This document shows positions 9,899 to 16,194 of a stretch of 64,000 nt of DNA, piece by piece. The first letter of the stretch is position 1. Each line of letters opens with the position of its first letter. The notes under the pieces are model-generated. The model ran no database searches. It was not told where the DNA came from and saw only the letters and a list, made by a program, of their open reading frames with translations. The DNA comes from Aeromicrobium sp. Leaf350. Its GTDB lineage: Bacteria > Actinomycetota > Actinomycetes > Propionibacteriales > Nocardioidaceae. The stretch covers positions 806,001 through 870,000 of the forward strand of contig NZ_CAKASL010000001.1 in the NCBI RefSeq assembly GCF_916858655.1, read 5' to 3'. The position numbers and the translations under genes are program-made.

Positions 9899-10522
9899 TC
9901 AGAGCACGCCGCGGGGGCGGAGCTGCACCGAGATGCGGGGGCCCACCGGCTTGGACGTCTTGAGCACCGCATGGTCCCAGGTGCGCTGGCAGCTGCCGCC
10001 CATGACGAGCAGGTCGCCGTGGCCGACGAGGAAGCCGATCGCCTCCCCGCCGCCGCGCGGCCGCAGGCTGAGCCGCCGGGGCGCCCCGAGCGAGACGATC
10101 GCCACCATCGTGTCCTCCTCGCGACCCCGTCCGATGCGGTCGCCGTGCCAGGCGACGCTGTCGCGCCCGTCGCGGTAGTAGCAGAGCCCCGCCGAGACGA
10201 ACTCTTCCCCCAGCTCGTCGGCGTAGTGGGCGTTGAGCGCGCCGCGCATCTGCTGCAGCGACGGGTCGGGCCACTCGTGCTGCGGGCCGAAGTGGGCGAG
10301 CAGGCGCGGCACGTCGACGACGGAGTCGTACATCTCGCGGCGCTCGGCCTTCCAGCGCACGGTGGTCTGCAGGCTCAGGAAGAGGGGATCGGCCCCGTCG
10401 ACCCAGCCGGGCCGGACGTCGACCCAGGCCCCGTCACCGAGGTCGCGCCGCTGCACCCGAGCGCCGAGCGCCCCGAGCGTCGGGACCTCGGCGTGGTCGA
10501 GCAGCGACGCCTGGAAGTACAC
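9899..10522 (-). CDS. alkB: AlkB-type 2-oxoglutarate/Fe(II) DNA-repair dioxygenase
   Basis: 207 residues, the usual AlkB size. Iron ligands are His126 and Asp128 (WHGD) and His184 (TWDHAV), with the 2-oxoglutarate-binding arginines in PRISVQLRPR (Arg196, Arg202). It removes methyl damage such as 1-methyladenine and 3-methylcytosine from DNA. GTG 10522 lies 6 nt after a -10 element, so the mRNA is probably leaderless. An almost perfect SOS box overlaps the promoter, tying the gene to the LexA DNA-damage response. Confidence 0.92.
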   Translation of the reverse strand: MYFQASLLDHAEVPTLGALGARVQRRDLGDGAWVDVRPGWVDGADPLFLSLQTTVRWKAERREMYDSVVDVPRLLAHFGPQHEWPDPSLQQMRGALNAHYADELGEEFVSAGLCYYRDGRDSVAWHGDRIGRGREEDTMVAIVSLGAPRRLSLRPRGGGEAIGFLVGHGDLLVMGGSCQRTWDHAVLKTSKPVGPRISVQLRPRGVL

Positions 10523-10528
10523 GCCGTC

Positions 10529-10534
10529 ATGATA
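10529..10534 (-). promoter_or_regulatory. -10 element of alkB (TATCAT)
   Basis: TATCAT on the minus strand, ending 6 nt before the GTG start. This is the spacing seen at the other leaderless genes in this window. Confidence 0.55.
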
Positions 10535-10542
10535 AGCAGGGA

Positions 10543-10558
10543 TCGAACGAATGTTCTA
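10543..10558. promoter_or_regulatory. LexA (SOS) box upstream of alkB
   Basis: TCGAACGAATGTTCTA matches the actinobacterial/Bacillus SOS palindrome TCGAAC-N4-GTTCGA at 11 of 12 defined positions. It lies between the -10 element and the -35 region of alkB, where LexA would block transcription. Confidence 0.75.
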
Positions 10559-10573
10559 GGCCTGGGGCCGTGT

Positions 10574-10588
10574 CGCCTCGCTCGCCTG
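10574..10588. repeat. Target-site duplication, left copy (15 bp)
   Basis: CGCCTCGCTCGCCTG occurs here and again exactly at 12635-12649, directly outside the two ends of the element between them. It is read on the minus strand as the codons Q-A-S-E-A in the interrupted gene. Confidence 0.85.
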
Positions 10589-10615
10589 TGCCATCTCGCA
10601 GGTCTTCGGTGACAG
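10589..10615 (+). repeat. Left terminal inverted repeat of the element
   Basis: 27 bp starting TGCCATCTC and ending TCGGTGACAG. It matches the right terminus (12634-12608, minus strand) at 20 of 27 positions without gaps. A further GGTGACAG copy lies subterminally near 10660, like multiple transposase-binding sites. Confidence 0.75.
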
Positions 10616-10848
10616 TTTCGAATCAGCACATCGGTGACGATCCGGAGACTTCTCCCGGTGACAGTTCGACGTTAGATCGCATCCTCCGGCTCTTCGACTC
10701 AGCCCCAGCAGTCGGCAGTCATATACGCCACAGCCGACCGATTTCGGACGGGCGATGGTGAGCCGCCCGGAACTCTCAGTTGCGCGAGGTGTCGGGACCG
10801 GGTGCGATACTCGGACGAGGCAGAGGAAGCACCGGGGGTGCACGTGAG

Positions 10849-11457
10849 ATGGACCGACGGAACCTGAAGCGCCATAGCGGCTGCGTCGCAGCCGTGTTCC
10901 TTCTAACGGCCAGCCTGGCCGCGTGCAGCGGCGAAGACGGTCCTTCTCCATCTCCATCCCCGATCTCGAGCTCACCGCCGACGGCCGCGCCTGACTGGGT
11001 GAACAACTTCTCCGAGACTCAGGTCGAGGCCGCGCACGAGGCCATCGACTTTCTCCATTCGTACGACGCGAAGATCAACGACTTTCTCGAGGCCGGCCGG
11101 GCCACGCCCGACGTCCTCGCGTACTTGCAGGACACTCACGCGGACTGGCCTGCTGTCTGGGATCAATTCATGAAGGCAGAGGCCGAAGGTCGCACCACGA
11201 CGAGGCAACCGGGATGGGACGCGAAGACCACGCCCACCGAGGTGATGGTGACGCCGGAGGACTCTGTCGTGGTCACCATCACGCGCTGCATCGACCCGAG
11301 CAAGATCGCCGACTACATCGATGGCGTCGCACAACTGCAGCCAATCACCGGGTACTACGAGCAGATCGTCGGATTGGAGCGCGACACGACAGGCACGTGG
11401 AAGGTCAGCGACATCTCTACCGACCCACAGGCGACCTGCGATCTCCCAGTGGGTTGA
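10849..11457 (+). CDS. Cargo gene: predicted lipoprotein of unknown function
   Basis: 202 residues from ATG 10849. A basic start (MDRRNLKRHSG), a hydrophobic stretch and the lipobox LAAC with Cys26 predict a lipoprotein. A Ser/Pro linker (residues about 30-45) leads to a globular domain with no family I recognise. An in-frame ATG at 10780 would add 23 residues ahead of the signal peptide and is less likely. Base composition is lower in GC than the neighbours, and the gene lies inside the 10589-12634 element, consistent with transfer. It is convergent with the next cargo gene. Confidence 0.75.
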   Translation: MDRRNLKRHSGCVAAVFLLTASLAACSGEDGPSPSPSPISSSPPTAAPDWVNNFSETQVEAAHEAIDFLHSYDAKINDFLEAGRATPDVLAYLQDTHADWPAVWDQFMKAEAEGRTTTRQPGWDAKTTPTEVMVTPEDSVVVTITRCIDPSKIADYIDGVAQLQPITGYYEQIVGLERDTTGTWKVSDISTDPQATCDLPVG

Positions 11458-11543
11458 ACCTCGTCCTGCCGCTCTCTGCTGGACTGACGTTAGCTGCGGT
11501 GCCGATACAGGAGCCTGCAGCCCGGAAGGCGAGCGTCAGGGCA

Positions 11544-12029
11544 TCACGGGAGAGCTGACGTTGAGTCCAGCTGCTTGAACGACGAGAGGTCGTTGCAGCC
11601 GTTCAGGGTGGCCTTGGAAGCGAACCAGCCCCCAGCTGGAGCCTGGTCAACGACGTAGGTGCCGCCGGCGTGCTCGACCCAGACCGGGGCTCTCTTGGAG
11701 GCCGGTCCGAAGGGAGTCTCGATGATGGTGTCGGCCGTCGCCTCCGGGACGATCTCCCGCAAGGCTTCCAGCACGGTCGCCGCGCCGGGAGTCTTGTCGT
11801 CGGGGAAGCGTTCGACGATCAGGTCGGGAACCTCATCGGCCTCACACAGCAGTGACCCGGCCGTCTTCTCGATCGGGGGCGACGGTTCTTGCTCAGAGGC
11901 CGCGACGACGGTGTCAGGTCCCCCGCTATCAGGCGATTCGCCGTCGAAAGCCACTGCGCTAGAGGCGATGGCTACCAGGGCGAAGACGCCGCCGGCCGCC
12001 GCCACTCGCTGGGCAACGTTCAACTTCAT
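11544..12029 (-). CDS. Cargo gene: predicted secreted protein of unknown function
   Basis: 161 residues. The N-terminus (KLNVAQRVAAAGGVFALVAIASSAVAF) is a signal peptide or anchor, followed by an acidic Ser/Pro-rich linker and a small domain containing two cysteines (LLCEADEVPDLI; LNGCNDLSSF) that could form a disulfide. A segment AGGTYVVDQAPAGGWFASK is the most distinctive part. I do not recognise the family. It lies 15 bp after the SH3-like gene and is likely co-transcribed with it. Confidence 0.65.
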   Translation of the reverse strand: MKLNVAQRVAAAGGVFALVAIASSAVAFDGESPDSGGPDTVVAASEQEPSPPIEKTAGSLLCEADEVPDLIVERFPDDKTPGAATVLEALREIVPEATADTIIETPFGPASKRAPVWVEHAGGTYVVDQAPAGGWFASKATLNGCNDLSSFKQLDSTSALP

Positions 12030-12044
12030 GTCAAATCCCCGTTC

Positions 12045-12350
12045 TTATGCGCAGTAGACAGTTGGGACGTAGATGGCGAGATACGCGTTGCTCGACCAGC
12101 CGCGAACCCCCGTGGCCCGGTTGGTGTGGTTGCCCCAGCCGCTCTGGGTGTACCACAAACAGATCCCCTGACCGGGGTACCCGAGGCCGACTGAGGTGTA
12201 TCCGGTGCCGGCGCCGGTGCGAATTTTGACGCCGGTCGCGGTGTAGTCACCAGATCGGTAGGCCCACGCCGCCGAAGACGGGACGGTCACGAGGAGAGCC
12301 AGAACGAACGCTACGACCCATCGGATTGATCTGTGGTGCGATGTCCGCAT
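12045..12350 (-). CDS. Cargo gene: small secreted SH3-like protein
   Basis: 101 residues from ATG 12350, preceded by GGGAGGCTTC, a strong ribosome binding site. A signal peptide ends near VPSSAAWA. The mature part (GVKIRTGAGTGYTSVGLGYPGQ, then a Trp-rich WYTQSGWGNH and WSSNAYLAIY) resembles a bacterial SH3 (SH3b) domain, a fold that binds peptidoglycan or other envelope peptides. Cysteines in ICLWY and at the C-terminal YCA could pair. The frame is open to 12410, but the ribosome binding site and signal peptide fix this start. Confidence 0.75.
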   Translation of the reverse strand: MRTSHHRSIRWVVAFVLALLVTVPSSAAWAYRSGDYTATGVKIRTGAGTGYTSVGLGYPGQGICLWYTQSGWGNHTNRATGVRGWSSNAYLAIYVPTVYCA

Positions 12351-12558
12351 GAAGCCTCCCAAGTAAGAACCGTCAAACCGCAGCGTTACACCAGTCACAC
12401 AACCCATCAACGCTGACAGTGAAATTCGGCTTGGTTCGGACGGAAGTTGTCACCTGGGTGACAAAAACGGTCTGCCCCGAGCACACCCGACTAGTCCCGG
12501 GCACGCGATACGTCGGCAACGGACGTCGCCGCGGCCCACGATCGAAACACACCCCACC

Positions 12559-12580
12559 GTCACCCAAGTCCTGAGACATC
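12559..12580. repeat. Subterminal direct repeat of the element
   Basis: A 22-bp sequence of form GTCACC-N5-CCTGAGACATC that recurs 51 bp away at 12610-12631, inside the right terminus; it begins GTCACC and ends CTGAGACATC in both copies. Paired subterminal sites of this kind usually bind a transposase. Confidence 0.6.
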
Positions 12581-12607
12581 GAGCGGCACCCATGTCGCGA
12601 TACAGAC

Positions 12608-12634
12608 CTGTCACCGATCTCCTGAGACATCACA
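12608..12634 (-). repeat. Right terminal inverted repeat of the element
   Basis: On the minus strand it starts TGTGATGTCTC and ends TCGGTGACAG. It also encodes the last residues (CDVSGDR) and stop of the interrupted gene at 12943. Confidence 0.75.
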
Positions 12635-12943
12635 CGCCTCGCTCGCCTGGGCCCATCGTCGCGCCGCCTCCGCCGCGGCCGCCGCCACGAGGCCGGCGAG
12701 CTCGGGCCGCTCCGGCACGGGGAACGACGTGTACGCCCCACGACCCCCGGCCGTCGGGCGCCCGTAGGCCTTGGCCGCGAGACTGCCGTCGGGCAGCATC
12801 CGGATCGTGATCGACGTCAGCCGGAACTCCTCGCCTCGCCGCTCGTCGGTCCACTGAAGGTCTTCCGGCACGGCGACGTTGGCGGCCAGCGCATTGACCT
12901 GAACGGCGTCCACGCTCCGACCGTACGCGACACCGGTGGCCAC
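12611..12943 (-). CDS. Hypothetical protein with C-terminus replaced by the insertion
   Basis: 110 residues from GTG 12943. The protein is soluble, with a central LTSITIRMLPDGSLAAKAYGRPTAGGRGAY segment and an Ala-rich C-terminal helix (AAAAAEAARRWAQASEA). The final CDVSGDR and the TGA stop come from the end of the mobile element. Removing the element would give ...AQASEATRPQA and a TAG at 10558-10556. So only the last few residues changed, and the gene may still work. It is divergent from the gene at 12966. I do not recognise a family. Confidence 0.6.
   Translation of the reverse strand: MATGVAYGRSVDAVQVNALAANVAVPEDLQWTDERRGEEFRLTSITIRMLPDGSLAAKAYGRPTAGGRGAYTSFPVPERPELAGLVAAAAAEAARRWAQASEACDVSGDR
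12635..12649. repeat. Target-site duplication, right copy (15 bp)
   Basis: Identical to 10574-10588. It abuts the right terminus at 12634. Confidence 0.85.
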
Positions 12944-12953
12944 CGTCGCGCCC

Positions 12954-12959
12954 TAGACT
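12954..12959 (+). promoter_or_regulatory. -10 element (TAGACT) of a leaderless gene
   Basis: TAGACT ends 6 nt before the GTG at 12966, so transcription would start at or next to the start codon. Confidence 0.55.
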
Positions 12960-12965
12960 GGCGGG

Positions 12966-13253
12966 GTGACTCCGGCCTGGGACGCGCTGATCGGCGCCTT
13001 CGAACGTGCTGCCGGCGGGGCTCCGACCGACGTCGCCACGCTCGAGCCGCTCGTGAGCGCCGCGATCTCGGACGGCACGGTCGACAACGAGCTCGACCCG
13101 CACCAGACCGCGCGGCTCCTGTCGGCCCTGGCCGCCGGCACGCACGGACTCGGGCCGAGCGACTCCGACGTCGCGACCGCACTGATGGTCGCCACCCGCT
13201 GGCTGCACCCGCCGCGGCTCGGCGCGCGCCGCGAGCCCGGCCCCGCCGTCTGA
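12966..13253 (+). CDS. Small hypothetical protein
   Basis: 95 residues from GTG 12966, with a leaderless -10 element in front. It is soluble and mostly helical in appearance (WDALIGAFERAAGG; LDPHQTARLLSALAAGTHGL; ALMVATRWLHPP). The codon pattern is that of a real gene (G/C in third positions). No family is recognised. It is divergent from the gene at 12943, with a 22-bp gap. Confidence 0.6.
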   Translation: MTPAWDALIGAFERAAGGAPTDVATLEPLVSAAISDGTVDNELDPHQTARLLSALAAGTHGLGPSDSDVATALMVATRWLHPPRLGARREPGPAV

Positions 13254-13382
13254 CGCGGTCGCCTCCGCGATACCGCCGGACAGGACTGCCTGCAGCCTGG
13301 TCTTGCAGGGCGAGACACGCACGATCGGCGGCGCGACGCTGCGACGGTGGGCGGACACGTACCGCCATCGGGAGGCACCAGC

Positions 13383-13559
13383 ATGTCCGAGAAGTCCACC
13401 CCGTCGCCTGACGGGACCCCACCCAGCACGCCGAAGGCCGACGTCGACGAGGCCCGCAGCTTCGCCCTCTCCGAGGACTGGCTGGCGACGATCGTCGGCC
13501 TCGTGGTCGTCGCGCTCGCCGCGGCCGGCGTCATCACCGCCGACTGGATCCCGCTGTGA
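13383..13559 (+). CDS. 58-residue single-span membrane protein coupled to the YeiH exporter
   Basis: A disordered Ser/Pro/Asp-rich N-terminus (about 30 residues) is followed by one membrane helix (WLATIVGLVVVALAAAGVI) and a short tail ending DWIPL. ATG 13383 follows GGGAGGCACCAGC. The stop overlaps the GTG of the exporter in GTGA, so translation of the two is coupled. The arrangement suggests a small accessory subunit of the transporter; that role is inference. Confidence 0.8.
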   Translation: MSEKSTPSPDGTPPSTPKADVDEARSFALSEDWLATIVGLVVVALAAAGVITADWIPL

Positions 13560-14704
13560 GCGCGGGGGCGGATCAGAACCGGGCGACGGAGCAGGGGCCG
13601 CTCGAGGACTCCGTCGTCAGCCTGCGCCGCGGGCTCTGGACCGGGGCCTTCCTCGCAGGCCTGGCCGCCGTGGTCGTCGGCGGGCTGCTCGCCCGCTACC
13701 TCGCCGTCCACGTGCCGGAGTGGACCGCCGACGGCGGTCTCGCCGAGCTCGGCGCGGCGGTCGAGTACCCCGTCTACGCGATCGCGATCGGCCTGCTGCT
13801 CAACGCGGTGCTCGCTGCGACCGGGGTGCGGGACCGTATCGCCGTCGGCTTCCGCACCGAGTTCTTCATCAAGACCGGCCTCGTGGTGCTGGGCGCCACC
13901 GTGCTGCTCTCGGTCATCGTGCGGGCGGCCGGGCCGGCGATCCTGCAGGGCCTGCTGCTGATCACGGGCGTCTTCGCCTTCACCTGGTGGTTCGCCGGGA
14001 AGCTGGGGCTGGACGACAAGCTGCGTGCTCTGCTCGCGTCAGCCGTCTCGATCTGTGGCGTCAGCGCCGCGATCGCCGCCGCCGGGGCCGTGCGCGCCAA
14101 GCGGGAGCAGCTCGCGTACACCGCGAGCCTCGTGATCCTGTTCGCGCTGCCGTCGATCTTCATCCTGCCGTGGCTGGCGGACCTCCTGGGCCTGTCGCCC
14201 TCGGTGACCGGCGCCTGGCTCGGCGGCAACATCGACACGACCGCCGCGGTCACGGCGGCCGGATCGATCGCCGGCGAGGAGCCGCTGCAGATCGCGTCGA
14301 TCGTCAAGCTCACGCAGAACGCCCTCATCGGCTTCGTGGCCGTGGGCCTGACCGCCTGGTTCGCGTTCAAGGTCGAGCGCAGCAGCGAGGGTGCCCCGAA
14401 GGCGGTCGAGCTGTGGCACCGGTTCCCGAAGTTCGTGCTGGGCTTCCTGGCGGCCTCGGTACTGGCGACGGTCTACGCCGAGCAGGCCTCGGCCGCGAAC
14501 CTCGAGCAGTTCGAGAGCACGATCAAGGTGTTCCGCGACAGCTTTCTGACGCTGGCCTTCGTGTCGATCGGCCTGGAGTTCAAGGTGACCTCGCTGCGGG
14601 AGGCCGGTTGGCGCCCCATCGGGGTGTTCGCGGCCGCGACGCTGGTCAACATCGGCCTGGCGCTGGCCCTGGCCTCGATCCTGTTCGCCGGCTTCACGCT
14701 CTGA
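13556..14704 (+). CDS. YeiH-family putative sulfate/anion exporter
   Basis: 382 residues of an integral membrane protein with about ten helices. The family (Cons_hypoth698, 'putative sulfate exporter') is recognised by FIKTGLVVLGATVLLS, the SAVSICGVSAAIAAAGAVRAK motif and the GGNIDTTAAVTAAGSIAGEEPLQIASIVKLTQNALIG motif with its conserved charged residues. The transported substrate has not been shown for most members. Start GTG 13556 overlaps the upstream small gene by 4 bp. Confidence 0.85.
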   Translation: MSAGADQNRATEQGPLEDSVVSLRRGLWTGAFLAGLAAVVVGGLLARYLAVHVPEWTADGGLAELGAAVEYPVYAIAIGLLLNAVLAATGVRDRIAVGFRTEFFIKTGLVVLGATVLLSVIVRAAGPAILQGLLLITGVFAFTWWFAGKLGLDDKLRALLASAVSICGVSAAIAAAGAVRAKREQLAYTASLVILFALPSIFILPWLADLLGLSPSVTGAWLGGNIDTTAAVTAAGSIAGEEPLQIASIVKLTQNALIGFVAVGLTAWFAFKVERSSEGAPKAVELWHRFPKFVLGFLAASVLATVYAEQASAANLEQFESTIKVFRDSFLTLAFVSIGLEFKVTSLREAGWRPIGVFAAATLVNIGLALALASILFAGFTL

Positions 14705-14722
14705 CGCGCACGGGTCAGGGGC

Positions 14723-15004
14723 TCACCACGACGACGAGGACGAGCCCCTGATCTGCGCCAGGTAGACCAGGGCGGCGACGGTGCCGGCGAGGTTGAGCAG
14801 CGAGAGCGGGTTCCACCAGACCAGGTGCGCGACCACGGCGATGCCGAGGATCAGCAGCCACGCGTTCTTCGACAGCGTGTCGGTGCCCGCGAAGTCGCCG
14901 CCGCTGCGGGCGACGCAGTCGCCGAGGGCGAACGCCTTCACGACGAAGAGCACGATCGTCAGCAGGAGGGCGATCGTGGACTGCAGGGATCCGAGTTCGA
15001 ACAC
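14723..15004 (-). CDS. DUF2516 membrane protein
   Basis: 93 residues with three predicted membrane helices (STIALLLTIVLFVVKAFALGDC; WLLILGIAVVAHLVWW; LNLAGTVAALVYLAQIRG) and a serine-rich end. This matches the actinobacterial DUF2516 family, which as I recall lies next to hbhA in mycobacteria (Rv0476). GTG 15004 starts the protein. Its function is unknown. A strong terminator separates it from the hbhA-like gene upstream. Confidence 0.85.
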   Translation of the reverse strand: MFELGSLQSTIALLLTIVLFVVKAFALGDCVARSGGDFAGTDTLSKNAWLLILGIAVVAHLVWWNPLSLLNLAGTVAALVYLAQIRGSSSSSW

Positions 15005-15020
15005 GGGAGCAGCGTAACGA

Positions 15021-15069
15021 CCACGGGCGGACCGACATCCCCGAGAGTGGGATGTCGGTCCGCCCGTGG
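15021..15069. terminator. Intrinsic terminator after the HbhA-like gene
   Basis: A perfect 21-bp stem (15021-15041 with 15049-15069) and a 7-nt loop, beginning CCACGGGCGG. There is no clear T-tract, as is usual in high-GC actinobacteria. It lies 16 bp after the HbhA-like stop. Confidence 0.8.
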
Positions 15070-15085
15070 TGTGCGGAGCCGAGGA

Positions 15086-15619
15086 TCAGGCCTGCGAGGC
15101 CGGAGCCTTCTTCGCGGCGGGAGCCTTCTTGGCCGCCGGAGCCTTCTTCGCAGCAGGCGCCTTCTTGGCGGGGGCCTTCTTCGCCGGAGCCTTCTTGGCC
15201 GGCGTGGCCTTCGTGGCGGTGGCCTTGGCCGGAGCCTTCTTCGCGGCGGGGGCCTTCTTGGCCGCCGGGGCCTTCTTCGCAGCAGGCGCCTTCTTGGCGG
15301 CCGGAGCGGTCTTGGCGGGCGCGGCCTTCTTCGCGGCGGGCGCCTTCTTGGTCACCTTGGCGACGGTCTCGGAGACGGTCTCCTCGGCCTTGTCGGTGTA
15401 GACCTTGACGGCCGAGCGGACGTCGTCGGCGGTGACGGAGCGGGCCGCGGCGACGAGCTCCTCGGCGCGCTTGGCGAGATCGGCGTAGGCGGTGGCGGCC
15501 GAGGTCTTGGCCTTGCCCTGCAGGTCGCTGACGTCGATCTTGGCCAGCTCGTCGGTGAGGGACTTGACGTCCTTCGCGATGGCCTTGATGCGGGTGTTCA
15601 CGGAATCGGTGATGCTCAT
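15086..15619 (-). CDS. HbhA-like lysine/alanine-rich protein
   Basis: 177 residues. The N-terminal half is a helical/coiled-coil region (TRIKAIAKDVKSLTDELAKIDVSDLQGKAKTSAATAYADLAKRAEELVAAARS); the C-terminal half is a tail of AAKKAP / AKKAP repeats. This is the layout of mycobacterial heparin-binding haemagglutinin and of the histone-H1-like tails of HupB. It may bind DNA, anionic glycans or the envelope. The start ATG overlaps the stop of the XRE gene (ATGA), so they are coupled. The tail is encoded by imperfect tandem repeats and could vary in length between strains. Confidence 0.8.
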   Translation of the reverse strand: MSITDSVNTRIKAIAKDVKSLTDELAKIDVSDLQGKAKTSAATAYADLAKRAEELVAAARSVTADDVRSAVKVYTDKAEETVSETVAKVTKKAPAAKKAAPAKTAPAAKKAPAAKKAPAAKKAPAAKKAPAKATATKATPAKKAPAKKAPAKKAPAAKKAPAAKKAPAAKKAPASQA

Positions 15620-16083
15620 GGTGCGGTGTCCTCCTGGACGTTGGTGTTCTCGGTCTGCTCGGACAGCTCCAGGGCCAGCTCGTCGCCGGTGGCGACGTCG
15701 GCTCCGACGAACGAGCGGTAGATGTCGAGCAGGGTCGACTTCTGTCGTTCGGTCAGCCGTGGGTCGAGGGCGATGGCGTCCTCGACCATCCGAGGGCCGC
15801 TCCGGTCGACGTCGAGGATCCCGGCGCGGACGTAGAGCGACTCGGCCGAGATGCGCAGAGCCTTGGCGATCTGCTGCAACACCTCTGCCGACGGACGGCG
15901 CAGGCCTCGCTCGATCTGGCTGAGGTACGGATTCGAGACGTCCGACTCCTCGGCCAGCTGACGCAACGAGAGCTGAGCCTGGCGACGCTGCTCGCGGAGG
16001 TACTCACCGAGTCCCCCCACGGTGTCCTTGACCGTGTCCTTGACGGCGCCTGTCACGCCGTCGGTCGAGGTCAGCTTCGCCAT
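15616..16083 (-). CDS. XRE-family regulator (Rv0474-like)
   Basis: 155 residues with a central Cro/C1 helix-turn-helix: GEYLREQRRQAQLSLRQLAEESDVSNPYLSQIERGLRRPSAEVLQQIAKALRIS. The C-terminus (ESLYVRAGILD, then RQKSTLLDIYRSFVG) matches the actinobacterial regulator encoded just before hbhA. Three GCTTGC/GCAAGC half-sites lie directly upstream of the start, which suggests autoregulation of the XRE-hbhA operon. Confidence 0.85.
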   Translation of the reverse strand: MAKLTSTDGVTGAVKDTVKDTVGGLGEYLREQRRQAQLSLRQLAEESDVSNPYLSQIERGLRRPSAEVLQQIAKALRISAESLYVRAGILDVDRSGPRMVEDAIALDPRLTERQKSTLLDIYRSFVGADVATGDELALELSEQTENTNVQEDTAP

Positions 16084-16094
16084 GTCTCCATCGT

Positions 16095-16120
16095 GCTTGC
16101 AAAAGCAAGCAAGTGCAAGC
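16095..16120. promoter_or_regulatory. Candidate XRE operator with three half-sites
   Basis: The inverted repeat GCTTGC-AAAA-GCAAGC (16095-16110) is followed by a further GCAAGC (16115-16120). It lies 12 bp upstream of the XRE start codon, in an AT-richer pocket. Confidence 0.65.
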
Positions 16121-16194
16121 AGAACAGCGAGCGATGTGGGTCACAGGGATTGGAGCGGTGGACAGGCCTCTGACCTGCGGCGATGTTGCCCCGG

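Larger units (their letters stand above)
10589..12634. mobile_element. Transposase-less insertion element with three exported-protein genes
   Basis: A 2,046-bp segment bounded by 27-bp imperfect inverted repeats (20 of 27 identical) and flanked by a perfect 15-bp direct repeat. Both ends start TG and share the inner block TCGGTGACAG. Joining the flanks with one copy of the repeat restores the reading frame of the gene at 12943 to a new stop at 10556, direct evidence for insertion. Inside are three genes of visibly lower GC content, all with signal peptides, and no transposase. The ends resemble IS481-type termini as I remember them; that assignment is inference. It looks like a mobile insertion cassette moved in trans. 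Confidence 0.75.

Noticed and set aside
10589-12634. Complete insertion sequence
   Set aside because: No transposase or fragment of one is found in any frame between the inverted ends.
15086-15330. Regular short repeats considered as a CRISPR or tandem-repeat array
   Set aside because: They are codons for AAKKAP repeats in the HbhA-like tail, in frame and without unique spacers.
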